A stretch of 13,817 nucleotides of DNA. It comes from CAZBBB01 sp964490005. GTDB taxonomy: Bacteria > Planctomycetota > B15-G4. Positions 1 through 9,579 of this stretch are shown here, piece by piece. Every line of letters begins with the position of its first letter. Within the stretch, counting starts at the first letter, position 1. The position numbers and the translations under genes are program-made. Location of the stretch: contig CAZBBB010000087.1 in the NCBI GenBank assembly GCA_964490005.1, positions 1 to 13,817 of the forward strand, given 5' to 3'. The notes beneath the pieces were generated by a model. It was not told the DNA's origin. It worked only from the letters and a program-made list of their open reading frames with translations, and did not search any database.

Positions 1-2628
<2,628 letters not shown>

Positions 2629-2632
<4 letters not shown>

Positions 2633-3414
2633 GCCGGCTCGCGCCCCGAGAGCACCGCGAGCATCGCCGGATGCAGCTCGGGGCCGCAGGCGAGCAGGCT
2701 GCCCCCGTGCAGCCAGTCGTCCCCGCCGCGCATGTCGGTCACGCGCCCGCCCGCCTCGCGCACGAGCAGGGCGCCGGCCGCGACGTCCCAGGGATTGAGG
2801 TGCGGCTCCCAGTGACCGTCGAGACGGCCGGCCGCGACGTAGGCCAGGTCGAGGGCGGCCGAGCCGCCGCGCCGCAGGCCGCGCACGCGCAGGATGAAGT
2901 TCGTGAAGTGGTCGACGTTGTTGTCGGGGAGCTCGGCCCGCCGATAGGCGAAGCCGGTGGCGAGCACGCTGTCGATCAGCCGCCGTTTGCGCGAGACCGC
3001 CAGCGGCCGGCCGTTGAGCGTGGCGCCCGCGCCGGCCGCGGCGGCGAAGGTCTCTCCCAGGCGCGGCGCATGCACGACGCCGAGCACGGGACGGCTGCGC
3101 TCGCAGAGCGCGATCGACACGGCGAAGAAGGGATGGGCCTGGCTGAAGTTCACCGTGCCGTCGAGCGGGTCGACGTACCAGACGAGCCCGTCGCCCGTTT
3201 CGCGCGTCTCCTCCTCCGCGCAGATGACGGCGCCCGGCCAGCGCGCGCGCAGTTCGCGCACGATGTAGCGCTCGGAGGCCAGGTCGGCGTCGGTCACCGG
3301 GTCGCGCTCGCCCTTGAGGCGCGGCGGGCGCGGGAAGGGCGCGTCGTGCGCGAGGATGATCTCCCCCGCCCCGCGCGCGACGGCGACGAGCGCGTCGAGG
3401 TCGGCGGCCGTCAC
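2629..3414 (-). CDS. Inositol monophosphatase family phosphatase
   Basis: A 261-residue protein of the Mg2+-dependent, Li+-sensitive inositol monophosphatase superfamily, cytosolic. Metal ligands are visible: the acidic run E67-E69, the motif D82-P-L-D85-G-T-V-N-F90, and N207-P-W-D210-V-A-A-G near the C-terminus. Length matches the family (about 260-270). The start is GTG 3414, 7 nt after the dacB stop; I see no better ATG or GTG that preserves the N-terminal helix. The stop overlaps the uvrA ATG by 4 nt. The exact substrate cannot be read from sequence: inositol-1-phosphate, histidinol phosphate (HisN type) and 3'-phosphoadenosine-5'-phosphate (CysQ type) are all handled by relatives. No inositol, histidine or sulfate genes lie beside it to decide, so I leave the symbol blank. 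Confidence 0.93.
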
Positions 3415-3421
3415 GGCGCGC

Positions 3422-4846
3422 TCACGAGCCGTCGACGAGCGCGCGGCAGATGTCGTCCTGGACGGCCTTCATCTGGGTGTTGCCGTAGCGCGGGTTGTAG
3501 CCGTTGATCAGGATCGAGAAGGCCAGCGTGCGGCCCCCGCGCGTGCGCGCGTAGCCCGAGAGTCCCGAGACGCCCTTGATGAATCCGGTCTTGGCGCGCA
3601 CGGCGCCGGCGTAGGGCGCCTCCGTGAGGCGCTGGCCGAGCGAGCCGTCGGTGCCCGAGACCGGCAGGCTGCGCAGGAAGCGGTCGCGCACGGCGGGCTC
3701 GGCGCGCGCCACGGTCGCCAGCGTCTCGACGATCAGGCGCGCCGTGACGCGGTTGCGCGCCGAGAGTCCCGAGCCGTCGCGCACGACGACGCCGTCGAGC
3801 GGCGCGCCGGTGCGCGCGCCGAGATACTCGGCCAGCGCGCGCCCGCCGGCGGCGAAGGAACCCTCGCCCGCCAGCCGCGCCCCGAGGAGCTTGAGCAGAT
3901 GGTCGGCGACGAAGTTGTCGCTTTCCTTGTTGGCGAGCACCAGCGCGTTCTCGAGCGGCGTCTCGAGCGAGCCGAGCACGCGGCCGGCGGCCGGCGCGGC
4001 GCCGGCCGCGACGTGCAGCCCGTCGCGGACATCGATCTCGGCGCGCTCGAGCTGCCGCGCGAGCAGCGCGCCGAACCAGGCGCTCGGCTCGCGCACCGGC
4101 ACTTCGATGCGGCGGCCGCCCACGGCGCGCCCGACCTCTCCGCGCACGACCACGATGCCCTGCGCGTCGGGACGCAGCGCGCCGACCGCGAAGGTGTTGG
4201 ACTTGTCGGCCAGGCGCAGCTCGTTGCGCACCGCGAAGCCGGCCACGTCGGAGACGAGGCGCGCGGCGGGAGAGCCGCCGCCGTCGACGTCCAGGGCCAG
4301 GCAGTTGCCGAAGGCCGAGAGCGCGCCGATGGGCGCGGCGTAGGCCAGGTCGAGGTCGCCCGGCGACCAGTCTTCGTGGACCCACTGGCGGTCGAAGAGG
4401 CCGTCATCGAGCAGCAGCCGTCCGTCGACGCCCGTCACGCCGGCCGCGAGCAGCAGGCTCGCCAGGACGCGCAGCGGGTCGGCGCCGCCCGCGTCGAGAC
4501 CGAGCAGTCCCGGCCGCAGGCAGGGATCGCCGCCGCCGACGAGCACCAGGTCGCCCTGCAGGCGCCCTGCGTCGCTGATCGCGGCGGTCGTCTCGAAGCG
4601 CGTGGCGAAGACGGCCTCGGGGCCGAAGGCGAGCAGCGCGCCGGCGGTCGTGAGCACCTTCATGTTGCTCGCCGGCGCGAGCGGCAGTTCGGCCTGCCGC
4701 CAGAAGACGCGCTGGCCGCTGTCGACGTCGAGCACCGCGACGGCGACCTGCGCGCCCTTGAGTTCGGCGCGCTCGAGCTGCCGCTCGATGGCGGCCGACT
4801 GCCACGGCAGGCACAGCGTGGCGACGATCAGGGAGGCGAGCGGCAT
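3422..4846 (-). CDS. dacB: D-alanyl-D-alanine carboxypeptidase/endopeptidase, PBP4 (DacB) family
   Basis: A 474-residue penicillin-binding protein of peptidase family S13, which trims pentapeptides and cleaves crosslinks in peptidoglycan outside the cytoplasmic membrane. All three active-site motifs are present: S60-N-M-K63 (SxxK, nucleophile Ser60), S309-D-N311 (SxN) and K419-T-G421. The roughly 250-residue gap between motifs 1 and 2 is typical of the class C/PBP4 group, which carries inserted domains there. The N-terminus has a short hydrophobic segment (about 4-19) that looks like a signal peptide but lacks the usual Arg/Lys n-region. The upstream frame stays open into the MBL gene without an ATG or GTG nearby, so ATG 4846 is the best start although no clear Shine-Dalgarno precedes it. 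A 50-nt gap separates it from the MBL gene upstream; the phosphatase follows after 7 nt. Confidence 0.94.
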   Translation of the reverse strand: MPLASLIVATLCLPWQSAAIERQLERAELKGAQVAVAVLDVDSGQRVFWRQAELPLAPASNMKVLTTAGALLAFGPEAVFATRFETTAAISDAGRLQGDLVLVGGGDPCLRPGLLGLDAGGADPLRVLASLLLAAGVTGVDGRLLLDDGLFDRQWVHEDWSPGDLDLAYAAPIGALSAFGNCLALDVDGGGSPAARLVSDVAGFAVRNELRLADKSNTFAVGALRPDAQGIVVVRGEVGRAVGGRRIEVPVREPSAWFGALLARQLERAEIDVRDGLHVAAGAAPAAGRVLGSLETPLENALVLANKESDNFVADHLLKLLGARLAGEGSFAAGGRALAEYLGARTGAPLDGVVVRDGSGLSARNRVTARLIVETLATVARAEPAVRDRFLRSLPVSGTDGSLGQRLTEAPYAGAVRAKTGFIKGVSGLSGYARTRGGRTLAFSILINGYNPRYGNTQMKAVQDDICRALVDGS

Positions 4847-4896
4847 GCGGTTGCGGGGCGGCGCCGGGGTGGGTGCGGGGCGGTGCGTGGCGGGAC

Positions 4897-5676
4897 TCAG
4901 CCGTGCAAGGGCACGACCAGTCCATCTTGTGCGAGCAGGAGCCGGCCTTCAAATGCTTCGAGGGCGCGATCGCGCAGGGGCGTGGCGAGCGCGGCCGGGT
5001 AGAAGTGCGTCAGCAGCAGGCTGCGCGCGCCGCACGCGGCGGCCAGGCGCGCGGCCCGGCGCGGGGTGAGGTGGCCCGGGATCGGCGACTCGTCGGCGCC
5101 GGCCGCCTCGAGCACGAAGAGGTCGCTGTCGCGACCCAGGTCGGCCAGCTCGCCGCCCTCGACCGCATCGCCCGAGAAGGCCAGCACGCGACCGTTGGGG
5201 AGTTGCAGGCGGTACCCCAGCGAACTGCCGTGATGCACGACCGCGCCCGCCCGGACCTCGGTGCCGCCGATGGCCAGCCGCTCCCCCGCCGCGAGCGCCT
5301 GCACCGAAAGGCGCCGCCCCTCGGGCTCGAGCCAGCCGGGCCAGGCGTTGCGCAGTCGCGCCAGGAGCAGCGCGACCTGCGCGTGGCCGCAGACGCGCAG
5401 CGGCGCGGCGCGGCGGCCGAGCGCCGGGCTGCGCAGGCCGAAGAGCAGCGCCGCGAGGTCCGAACAGTGGTCGGGATGCACGTGGGTCACGAGCACCGCG
5501 TCGATCTTCGCCAGGTCGGCGCCGTGCCGCGCGGCGCGCAGCAGCGCGCCCGGCCCGCAGTCGACCAGAATCGTCGCCCCCGCGCCGTCCTCGACGAGGT
5601 AGCAGCTCGAGCCGCGGCCGGGCAGCGGCAGCGCGGTGCCCGAGCCCAGGACCGTCAGTCGCGCAGGCTGTTCCAC
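4897..5676 (-). CDS. MBL-fold metal-dependent hydrolase, ribonuclease Z-like
   Basis: A 259-residue metallo-beta-lactamase fold protein. It opens with LTVLGSGTALPLPGRGSS (7-24), typical of the RNase Z/ElaC-like branch, then the metal motif T-H65-V-H67-P-D69-H70, a further His pair at 148-149, S-G-D170-A, H202 and T-H224 near the C-terminus, so a dinuclear metal site is complete. Length is short for tRNase Z (about 300), and I cannot see a convincing exosite arm, so a role in tRNA 3' processing is not established; phosphodiesterase-like or generic hydrolase activity is equally possible. The start is GTG 5676, inside the end of galE (22-nt overlap), with TGAGG 5 nt upstream as ribosome binding site. 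It sits between galE and dacB in a leftward operon. Confidence 0.88.
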   Translation of the reverse strand: MEQPARLTVLGSGTALPLPGRGSSCYLVEDGAGATILVDCGPGALLRAARHGADLAKIDAVLVTHVHPDHCSDLAALLFGLRSPALGRRAAPLRVCGHAQVALLLARLRNAWPGWLEPEGRRLSVQALAAGERLAIGGTEVRAGAVVHHGSSLGYRLQLPNGRVLAFSGDAVEGGELADLGRDSDLFVLEAAGADESPIPGHLTPRRAARLAAACGARSLLLTHFYPAALATPLRDRALEAFEGRLLLAQDGLVVPLHG

Positions 5677-6605
5677 GCGTGCCTCACGATCAGGTCGAGC
5701 GAGTCGCGCGTCGGCCGCCAGCCGAGCGCCTCGCGGGCGCGGGCGCTGGCGGTGTAGAGCTCGGGCGGATCTCCCGGCCGCCGCGGGCCGATGCGGGTGG
5801 CGACGCGGCGTCCCGTCACGCGCTCGACCGCGGCGAGCACGTCGAGGACCGAGCGCCCCGCGCCGTAACCGAGGTTCGCGACGAGCGAGTCGCCGCCGTC
5901 GAGCAGCCGGCGCACGGCGAGCACGTGCGCGTCGGCCAGGTCGCTCACGTGGACGTAGTCGCGCACGCAGGTGCCGTCGGGCGTCGGGTAGTCGTCGCCG
6001 TTGACGATCAGCGGCGTGCCGTCGCGCGCGGCGCGCAGCGCGAGCGGCAGCAGGTGCGTCTCGGGGTCGTGGCGCTCGGCCAGGCGGCCGTCCTCGGCGG
6101 CGCCGGCCGCGTTGAAGTAGCGCAGGATCACGTGCCGCAGCCAGCCCGCCGCGCGGATCTCGGCCTCCATGGCCGCCTTGGTCTGCCCGTAGACGTTGAT
6201 CGGACGCTGCGGCAGGTCCTCGTGCAGGGGGACCTGCTCGGGCACGCCGAACACGGCGCAGGTCGAGGAGAAGACGAGCGCGGGCGTGCCGGCGGCCCGC
6301 ATCGCGGCGAGCAGCGAGCGCGTGCCGTCGCGGTTGACGCGCCAGTACAGCTCGGGCTTCTCCATCGACTCGCCCACGTAGCAGCGGGCCGCGAAGTGCA
6401 GCACGCAGCGCACGCCGTGGCGGCGCAGCGTGGCGGTCAGCAGCGGCGTGTCGAGGATGTCGCCCTCGACGAGCGGCGCGCCGAGCAAGGCGTCGCGATG
6501 GCCCTCGGACAAATCGTCGTAGGCCAGCACCTCATGGCCCGCGGCGCGCAGCGCGGCCACGCAATGGCTGCCGATGTATCCCGCGCCGCCGGTGGCCAGA
6601 AGCAT
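5655..6605 (-). CDS. galE: UDP-glucose 4-epimerase (GalE), extended SDR family
   Basis: Interconverts UDP-glucose and UDP-galactose (or the N-acetyl forms) in the cytoplasm, supplying sugars for envelope polysaccharide. The protein is 316 residues from ATG 6605: Rossmann motif GGAGYIGSH (6-14), the NAD-contact stretch LHFAARCYVGES (69-80), catalytic F-S-S-T (112-115) and Y139-G-Q-T-K143, then LRYFNAAGA (161-169), NGDDYPTPDGTCVRDYVHV (202-220) and a NLGYG motif (244-248). It is slightly shorter than E. coli GalE (338). Two in-frame ATGs compete: 6611 has GGAG directly against it, while 6605 has the same GGAG 6 nt upstream, so 6605 is preferred. The frame stays open far upstream into antisense purC, but that extension has no coding character. 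It is the first gene of the leftward block. Whether it prefers GlcNAc forms cannot be told. Confidence 0.94.
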   Translation of the reverse strand: MLLATGGAGYIGSHCVAALRAAGHEVLAYDDLSEGHRDALLGAPLVEGDILDTPLLTATLRRHGVRCVLHFAARCYVGESMEKPELYWRVNRDGTRSLLAAMRAAGTPALVFSSTCAVFGVPEQVPLHEDLPQRPINVYGQTKAAMEAEIRAAGWLRHVILRYFNAAGAAEDGRLAERHDPETHLLPLALRAARDGTPLIVNGDDYPTPDGTCVRDYVHVSDLADAHVLAVRRLLDGGDSLVANLGYGAGRSVLDVLAAVERVTGRRVATRIGPRRPGDPPELYTASARAREALGWRPTRDSLDLIVRHAWNSLRD

Positions 6606-6611
6606 CTGCAT

Positions 6612-6615
6612 CTCC
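6612..6615 (-). promoter_or_regulatory. Shine-Dalgarno deciding the galE start
   Basis: On the minus strand GGAG lies 6 nt before ATG 6605 and 0 nt before ATG 6611. Spacing supports the downstream ATG as the galE start. Confidence 0.55.
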
Positions 6616-6708
6616 GCACGCGCCGCGACGGCCGGCGCCGCCGCCCGCGCAGAGGATAGTGGGGCGGCGAATCCGGAGGAAGCCGCGATCCGGCTGCGGT
6701 ACGATGCC

Positions 6709-6726
6709 GGCTCTCGATCCGGAGCC
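6709..6726 (+). promoter_or_regulatory. Small hairpin covering the purC ribosome binding site
   Basis: GGCTCT (6709-6714) can pair with GGAGCC (6721-6726) around a 6-nt loop, including one U-G pair. The right arm contains GGAG (6721-6724), the Shine-Dalgarno placed 7 nt before the purC ATG. If it forms in the mRNA it would hide the site. A six-base-pair stem in DNA this GC-rich may be chance. Confidence 0.3.
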
Positions 6727-6731
6727 CCGAC

Positions 6732-7640
6732 ATGACGACCCAGACCCAGGAGCAGCCGCTCGAAGCGCATCTCGACGGGCTGCATCGCCTGCACCGCGGC
6801 AAGGTGCGCGACATCTTCGCCATCGACGACCACCGCATGCTGCTCGTCGCCACCGACCGGGTCTCGGCCTTCGACGTCGTCCTTCCCCAGCGCCTGGCCG
6901 ACAAGGGCAAGGTGCTCACGAGCCTCGCGGCGTTCTGGTTCCGCGAGACGGCGGCCCTCGTCCCCAACCACGTCATCGAGACCGACGTCCAGAAGATGCC
7001 CGAACTCGTCCGGCGCCACGCGGCGCTGCTCGCGGGGCGCTCGACGCTCGTGCACAAGTGCGTGCCGATCAAGGCCGAGTTCATCGTGCGCGGCTACCTC
7101 GCCGGTTCGGGCTGGGACGAGTACCAGCGTTCGGGCCAGATCTGCGGCCACAAGCTGCCGGCGGGCCTCAAGGAGGCCGACCGGCTGCCCGAGCCGCTGC
7201 TCACGCCCACGACCAAGGCACCGGCCGGACAGCACGACGAGAACATCACCATCCCGCAGCTGGCCCACATCGTCGGCACGGAGGTCGCGAGCAAGGCCGG
7301 CGCGCTTTCGCTGGCGCTCTACAACCACGCCGCGGCCGTGGCCGAGGAGCGCGGCATCATCCTGGCCGACACCAAGCTCGAGTTCGGCCTGTACAACGGC
7401 GAGGTGATGCTCATCGACGAGGCCTTCACGCCCGACAGTTCGCGCTACTGGAGCCGCAAGGCCTGGACGCCGGGCAAGGGCCAGGACAGCTGGGACAAGC
7501 AGATCATCCGCGACGCGCTCAAGGCCACCGGCTGGAACCGCAAGCCCCCGGCGCCCGAACTGCCGCGCGAGGTCCTCGACACCGCGCGCCGCCGCTACTT
7601 CGAGATCCACAAGCTCCTCACCGGAAAGGACCCCGCTTGA
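6732..7640 (+). CDS. purC: Phosphoribosylaminoimidazole-succinocarboxamide synthase (SAICAR synthetase)
   Basis: Joins aspartate to CAIR with ATP, the step after PurE in de novo IMP synthesis; cytosolic. The 302-residue length fits the long form (as in yeast Ade1) rather than the 237-residue E. coli form. Hallmarks in order: RLHRGKVRDIFAID (19-32) for nucleotide binding, ATDRVSAFDVVLP (40-52), VRGYLAGSGWDEY (119-131), TTKAPAGQHDENI (160-172), LADTKLEFGL (211-220), LIDEAFTPDSSRYW (227-240) and SWDKQIIRD (253-261). The start is ATG 6732 with GGAG 7 nt upstream. It is the first gene of a rightward operon: the final TGA overlaps the purE TTG start, linking two consecutive pathway enzymes. Control by purine level is likely from family knowledge, but no known riboswitch is visible in the leader. 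Confidence 0.97.
   Translation: MTTQTQEQPLEAHLDGLHRLHRGKVRDIFAIDDHRMLLVATDRVSAFDVVLPQRLADKGKVLTSLAAFWFRETAALVPNHVIETDVQKMPELVRRHAALLAGRSTLVHKCVPIKAEFIVRGYLAGSGWDEYQRSGQICGHKLPAGLKEADRLPEPLLTPTTKAPAGQHDENITIPQLAHIVGTEVASKAGALSLALYNHAAAVAEERGIILADTKLEFGLYNGEVMLIDEAFTPDSSRYWSRKAWTPGKGQDSWDKQIIRDALKATGWNRKPPAPELPREVLDTARRRYFEIHKLLTGKDPA
7625..7630 (+). promoter_or_regulatory. Shine-Dalgarno supporting the TTG start of purE
   Basis: AAAGGA lies inside the last codons of purC and ends 6 nt before TTG 7637. No ATG or GTG lies suitably close, so this site supports the rare TTG start that overlaps the purC stop. Confidence 0.6.
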
Positions 7641-8143
7641 ACGCCCCCGTCATCTGGCTGCTCGGCAGCGACAGCGATCTCCCCCACATCCAGGACGGCC
7701 TCAAGGCCCTGGAAGAACTCGGCATCGAGACCGAGATCTTCCTGCTCTCGGCGCATCGCACGCCGGACGCCGTGGACGAGATCGCGCGCAACGCGCGCGC
7801 CAACGGCGTCAAGGTGCTCATCGGCGTCGCCGGCGGCGCGGCCCATCTGCCGGGCGTGCTCGCGGCGCGCACCACGCTGCCGGTGATCGGCGTGCCGATC
7901 CCGACCGAGATGGCCGGCGGCCTCGACTCGCTGCTCTCGATCGTGCAGATGCCGGCAGGCGTGCCGGTGGCGACGGTCGCGGCCGGCAAGTCGGGCGGGC
8001 GCAACGCGGCCCTGCTCGCGGCGCAGATCATCGGCGTGGCGGATGCGGGCGTGGCCAAGAAGCTCGACGCCGCCAAGCTCTCCATGAAGGAGAAGGTGCT
8101 CGCCCGCGACCGCGAGAAGGGCCGTCGGCTCGCGGCCCGCTGA
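7637..8143 (+). CDS. purE: N5-carboxyaminoimidazole ribonucleotide mutase / AIR carboxylase
   Basis: Makes CAIR, the substrate of the neighbouring PurC. The protein is 168 residues, normal for stand-alone PurE (about 160-170). Motifs: LLGSDSDLP (8-16) replacing the usual MGSxSDWP, catalytic S-A-H40-R-T-P (38-43), AGGAAHLPGVLAA (65-77) and the GLDSLLSIVQMPAGVPVATVA stretch starting at 95, followed by KSGGRNAALLAAQI (118-131). Translation begins at TTG 7637, overlapping the purC TGA; the in-frame extension upstream is not PurE-like. Class I enzymes use N5-CAIR made by PurK, class II use AIR and CO2. No purK is in this window, so the class is open. The C-terminal tail (about 140-168) is rich in Lys and Arg. 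mtnA starts 4 nt after its stop. Confidence 0.95.
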   Translation: MNAPVIWLLGSDSDLPHIQDGLKALEELGIETEIFLLSAHRTPDAVDEIARNARANGVKVLIGVAGGAAHLPGVLAARTTLPVIGVPIPTEMAGGLDSLLSIVQMPAGVPVATVAAGKSGGRNAALLAAQIIGVADAGVAKKLDAAKLSMKEKVLARDREKGRRLAAR

Positions 8144-8147
8144 GGCG

Positions 8148-9260
8148 ATGGGACCGGCGCCCGCGACGTCGACCCGCAGCTCCCCGGCCCCGGCCACGAT
8201 CCGCTGGATCGGCGACCTGCAGTCCGGCTGCTGCCGGCTCATCGAGCAGACGCTGCTGCCGGGCGAACTGCGCGAGATCGACTGCACGACGCAGGAGCAG
8301 ATGTGGGACGCGATCAAGCGGCTCGCCGTGCGCGGCGCGCCGGCGATCGGCATCGCCGCGGCCTTCGGCACGGTGCTCGGCGCGCGCGTCTCGCGTGCGA
8401 CCGACGCCGCCGGGTTCCGCCGCGACGTGCAGGCCGTGACCGGCTACCTCGCGACCTCGCGCCCCACCGCCGTCAACCTGTTCTGGGGCCTGCAGCGCAT
8501 GCAGGCGGCGCTCGCGGCGGCCGGCGAGACCCCCGTGCCGCAGCTCAAGCAGCGGCTGCTCGACGAGGCGCGCGCCATCTGGGAGGAGGACCGGACGATC
8601 TGCCGCGCGCTGGGCCGCCACGGTCAGGCGCTGCTCGCCGAGGGCGAGACGGCGCTCACGCACTGCAACGCCGGCGGGCTGGCGACGGCCGACTACGGCA
8701 CGGCCCTGGCCGTGTTCTTCGCGGCGCAGGAGGCGGGCAAGCGCTTCAAGGTCTTCGCCGACGAGACGCGTCCGCTCAACCAGGGCAGCCGGCTCACGGC
8801 CTGGGAGCTGCAGCAGCGCGGCATCGACGTGACGGTCATCTGCGACAACATGGCCGGGCAGGTCATGAAGGAGGGCCGCATCCAGAAGATCTTCGTCGGG
8901 GCCGACCGGATCGCGGCCAACGGCGACACGGCCAACAAGATCGGCACCTACTCGGTTTCGGTGCTGGCGCGCCACCACGGCATCCCGTTCTACGTCGTCG
9001 CCCCGGTCTCGACCTTCGACCTCTCGACGCCCGACGGCAGCGGCATCCCCATCGAGCAGCGGGACGCCTCCGAGATCGAGCGGGGCTGGTCGGCGCCCAA
9101 TGCGCCGTCGGGCGTGGCGGTCTACAACCCGGCCTTCGACGTGACGCCGCACGCGCATATCGCCGGGATCGTGACCGAATACGGGGTCATCGACCGTCCG
9201 GACGCGGCCCGCATCCGGGAACACTTCATCCGGAACGGGGTCCTGGCCGATAAGGCCTGA
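8148..9260 (+). CDS. mtnA: S-methyl-5-thioribose-1-phosphate isomerase
   Basis: Converts 5-methylthioribose-1-phosphate to methylthioribulose-1-phosphate in methylthioadenosine salvage, returning methionine sulfur and carbon. The 370 residues match the MtnA family. Seen: AVRGAPAIGIAAAFG (60-74), SRPTAVNLFWGLQRM (104-118), L-T-H-C173-N-A-G with the catalytic Cys, VFADETRPLNQGSRLTAWEL (202-221), IC-D233-NMAG with the catalytic Asp, GADRIAANGDTANKIGTY (251-268) and NPAFDVTPHAHIAGIVTEYG (327-346). The first about 17 residues are a non-conserved Ser/Pro/Ala tail before WIGDL (20-24). ATG 8148 has GAGG only 2 nt away, so coupling to purE (4-nt gap) may matter. Other mtn genes are absent here. The eIF2B-like fold means related ribose isomerases exist, but the motif set is specifically MtnA. 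Confidence 0.95.
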   Translation: MGPAPATSTRSSPAPATIRWIGDLQSGCCRLIEQTLLPGELREIDCTTQEQMWDAIKRLAVRGAPAIGIAAAFGTVLGARVSRATDAAGFRRDVQAVTGYLATSRPTAVNLFWGLQRMQAALAAAGETPVPQLKQRLLDEARAIWEEDRTICRALGRHGQALLAEGETALTHCNAGGLATADYGTALAVFFAAQEAGKRFKVFADETRPLNQGSRLTAWELQQRGIDVTVICDNMAGQVMKEGRIQKIFVGADRIAANGDTANKIGTYSVSVLARHHGIPFYVVAPVSTFDLSTPDGSGIPIEQRDASEIERGWSAPNAPSGVAVYNPAFDVTPHAHIAGIVTEYGVIDRPDAARIREHFIRNGVLADKA

Positions 9261-9274
9261 ATCGCATCCGTTCC

Positions 9275-9282
9275 GAGGAGGG
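9275..9282 (+). promoter_or_regulatory. Strong Shine-Dalgarno for the 94-residue gene
   Basis: GAGGAGGG ends 4 nt before ATG 9287. It is the best anti-16S match I found in the window and is good evidence that this small frame is translated. Confidence 0.7.
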
Positions 9283-9286
9283 TCCC

Positions 9287-9571
9287 ATGGCGTCTTCGAC
9301 TGGCAAGCCTCGCCGCGCGTCCGGCGGCGCGACCTCGCCCCGCGCGGGCGAGACGCGCACGGCCTCCCGCTCGGCCAAGCGCCGCAGCCCGAAGGAGCAG
9401 GAGACCGATCCCGAGGTGCTCGAACTCGAGCGGCTCGAGTTCCTGCGCGCGATGGACGCCTACAAGCGCAAGACCGGCAAGACCTTCCCGAGCTGGACGG
9501 AAGTGCTCGACGTGCTGCGCAGCATCGGCTGGGTCAGCCCGGCCCGCATGGCGCTCGAGCGGCGCGAGTAG
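9287..9571 (+). CDS. Small basic conserved-type protein of unknown function
   Basis: A 94-residue protein I cannot name. Residues 1-38 are a basic low-complexity region, rich in Arg, Lys, Ser, Ala, Thr and Gly, probably disordered. Residues 40-62 are predicted helix (DPEVLELERLEFLRAMDAYKRK), followed by TGKTFPSWTEVLDVLRSIGWV (63-83), which reads as a helix-turn-helix-like or winged fragment with conserved-looking Phe-Pro-x-Trp and Leu/Ile spacing. From memory, short proteins with a motif like YKxxxxxxFPxWxEVLxVLxxLG occur beside unrelated housekeeping genes in Planctomycetota; I could not check this. It has no signal peptide, membrane segment or cysteines. It follows mtnA by 26 nt and ends 8 nt from the convergent exonuclease stop. 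The basic tail is compatible with nucleic-acid binding, which is inference only. Confidence 0.85.
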   Translation: MASSTGKPRRASGGATSPRAGETRTASRSAKRRSPKEQETDPEVLELERLEFLRAMDAYKRKTGKTFPSWTEVLDVLRSIGWVSPARMALERRE

Positions 9572-9579
9572 CCGGCCGT

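Larger units (their letters stand above)
6606..6731. promoter_or_regulatory. Divergent intergenic region between galE and purC
   Basis: This 126-nt spacer between the galE and purC starts must contain both promoters if they are local. Toward galE, the minus strand carries a TATCCT hexamer near 6654-6659, a 4/6 match to a -10 box, but no good -35. Toward purC there is TACGAT at 6700-6705 (4/6), also without a recognisable -35. The hexamer ATCCGG occurs three times (from 6671, 6688 and 6717), twice inside CGATCCGG, which could be a small operator repeat or just GC-rich chance. Short inverted repeats near purC are listed separately. Promoter assignment is weak; the presence of regulatory DNA here is inferred from gene orientation. 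Confidence 0.45.

Noticed and set aside
3314..5002. A 562-codon plus-strand frame opposite dacB and the phosphatase
   Set aside because: Same low-complexity antisense character. Both genes on the minus strand have complete active-site motifs.
6606..6731. A purine or other known riboswitch before purC
   Set aside because: The spacer is too short and I see none of the conserved core bases of known purine aptamers.
6606..7610. A 335-codon N-terminal extension of galE
   Set aside because: It is antisense to purC and has no domain content. GalE begins properly at the Rossmann motif, and a Shine-Dalgarno supports ATG 6605.
6659..7636. An N-terminal extension of purE overlapping all of purC
   Set aside because: The segment is purC read in the wrong frame. 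PurE homology starts exactly at the TTG at 7637.
8028..9224. A nearly 400-codon minus-strand frame opposite mtnA
   Set aside because: No recognisable motif, and MtnA on the plus strand is intact along its whole length.
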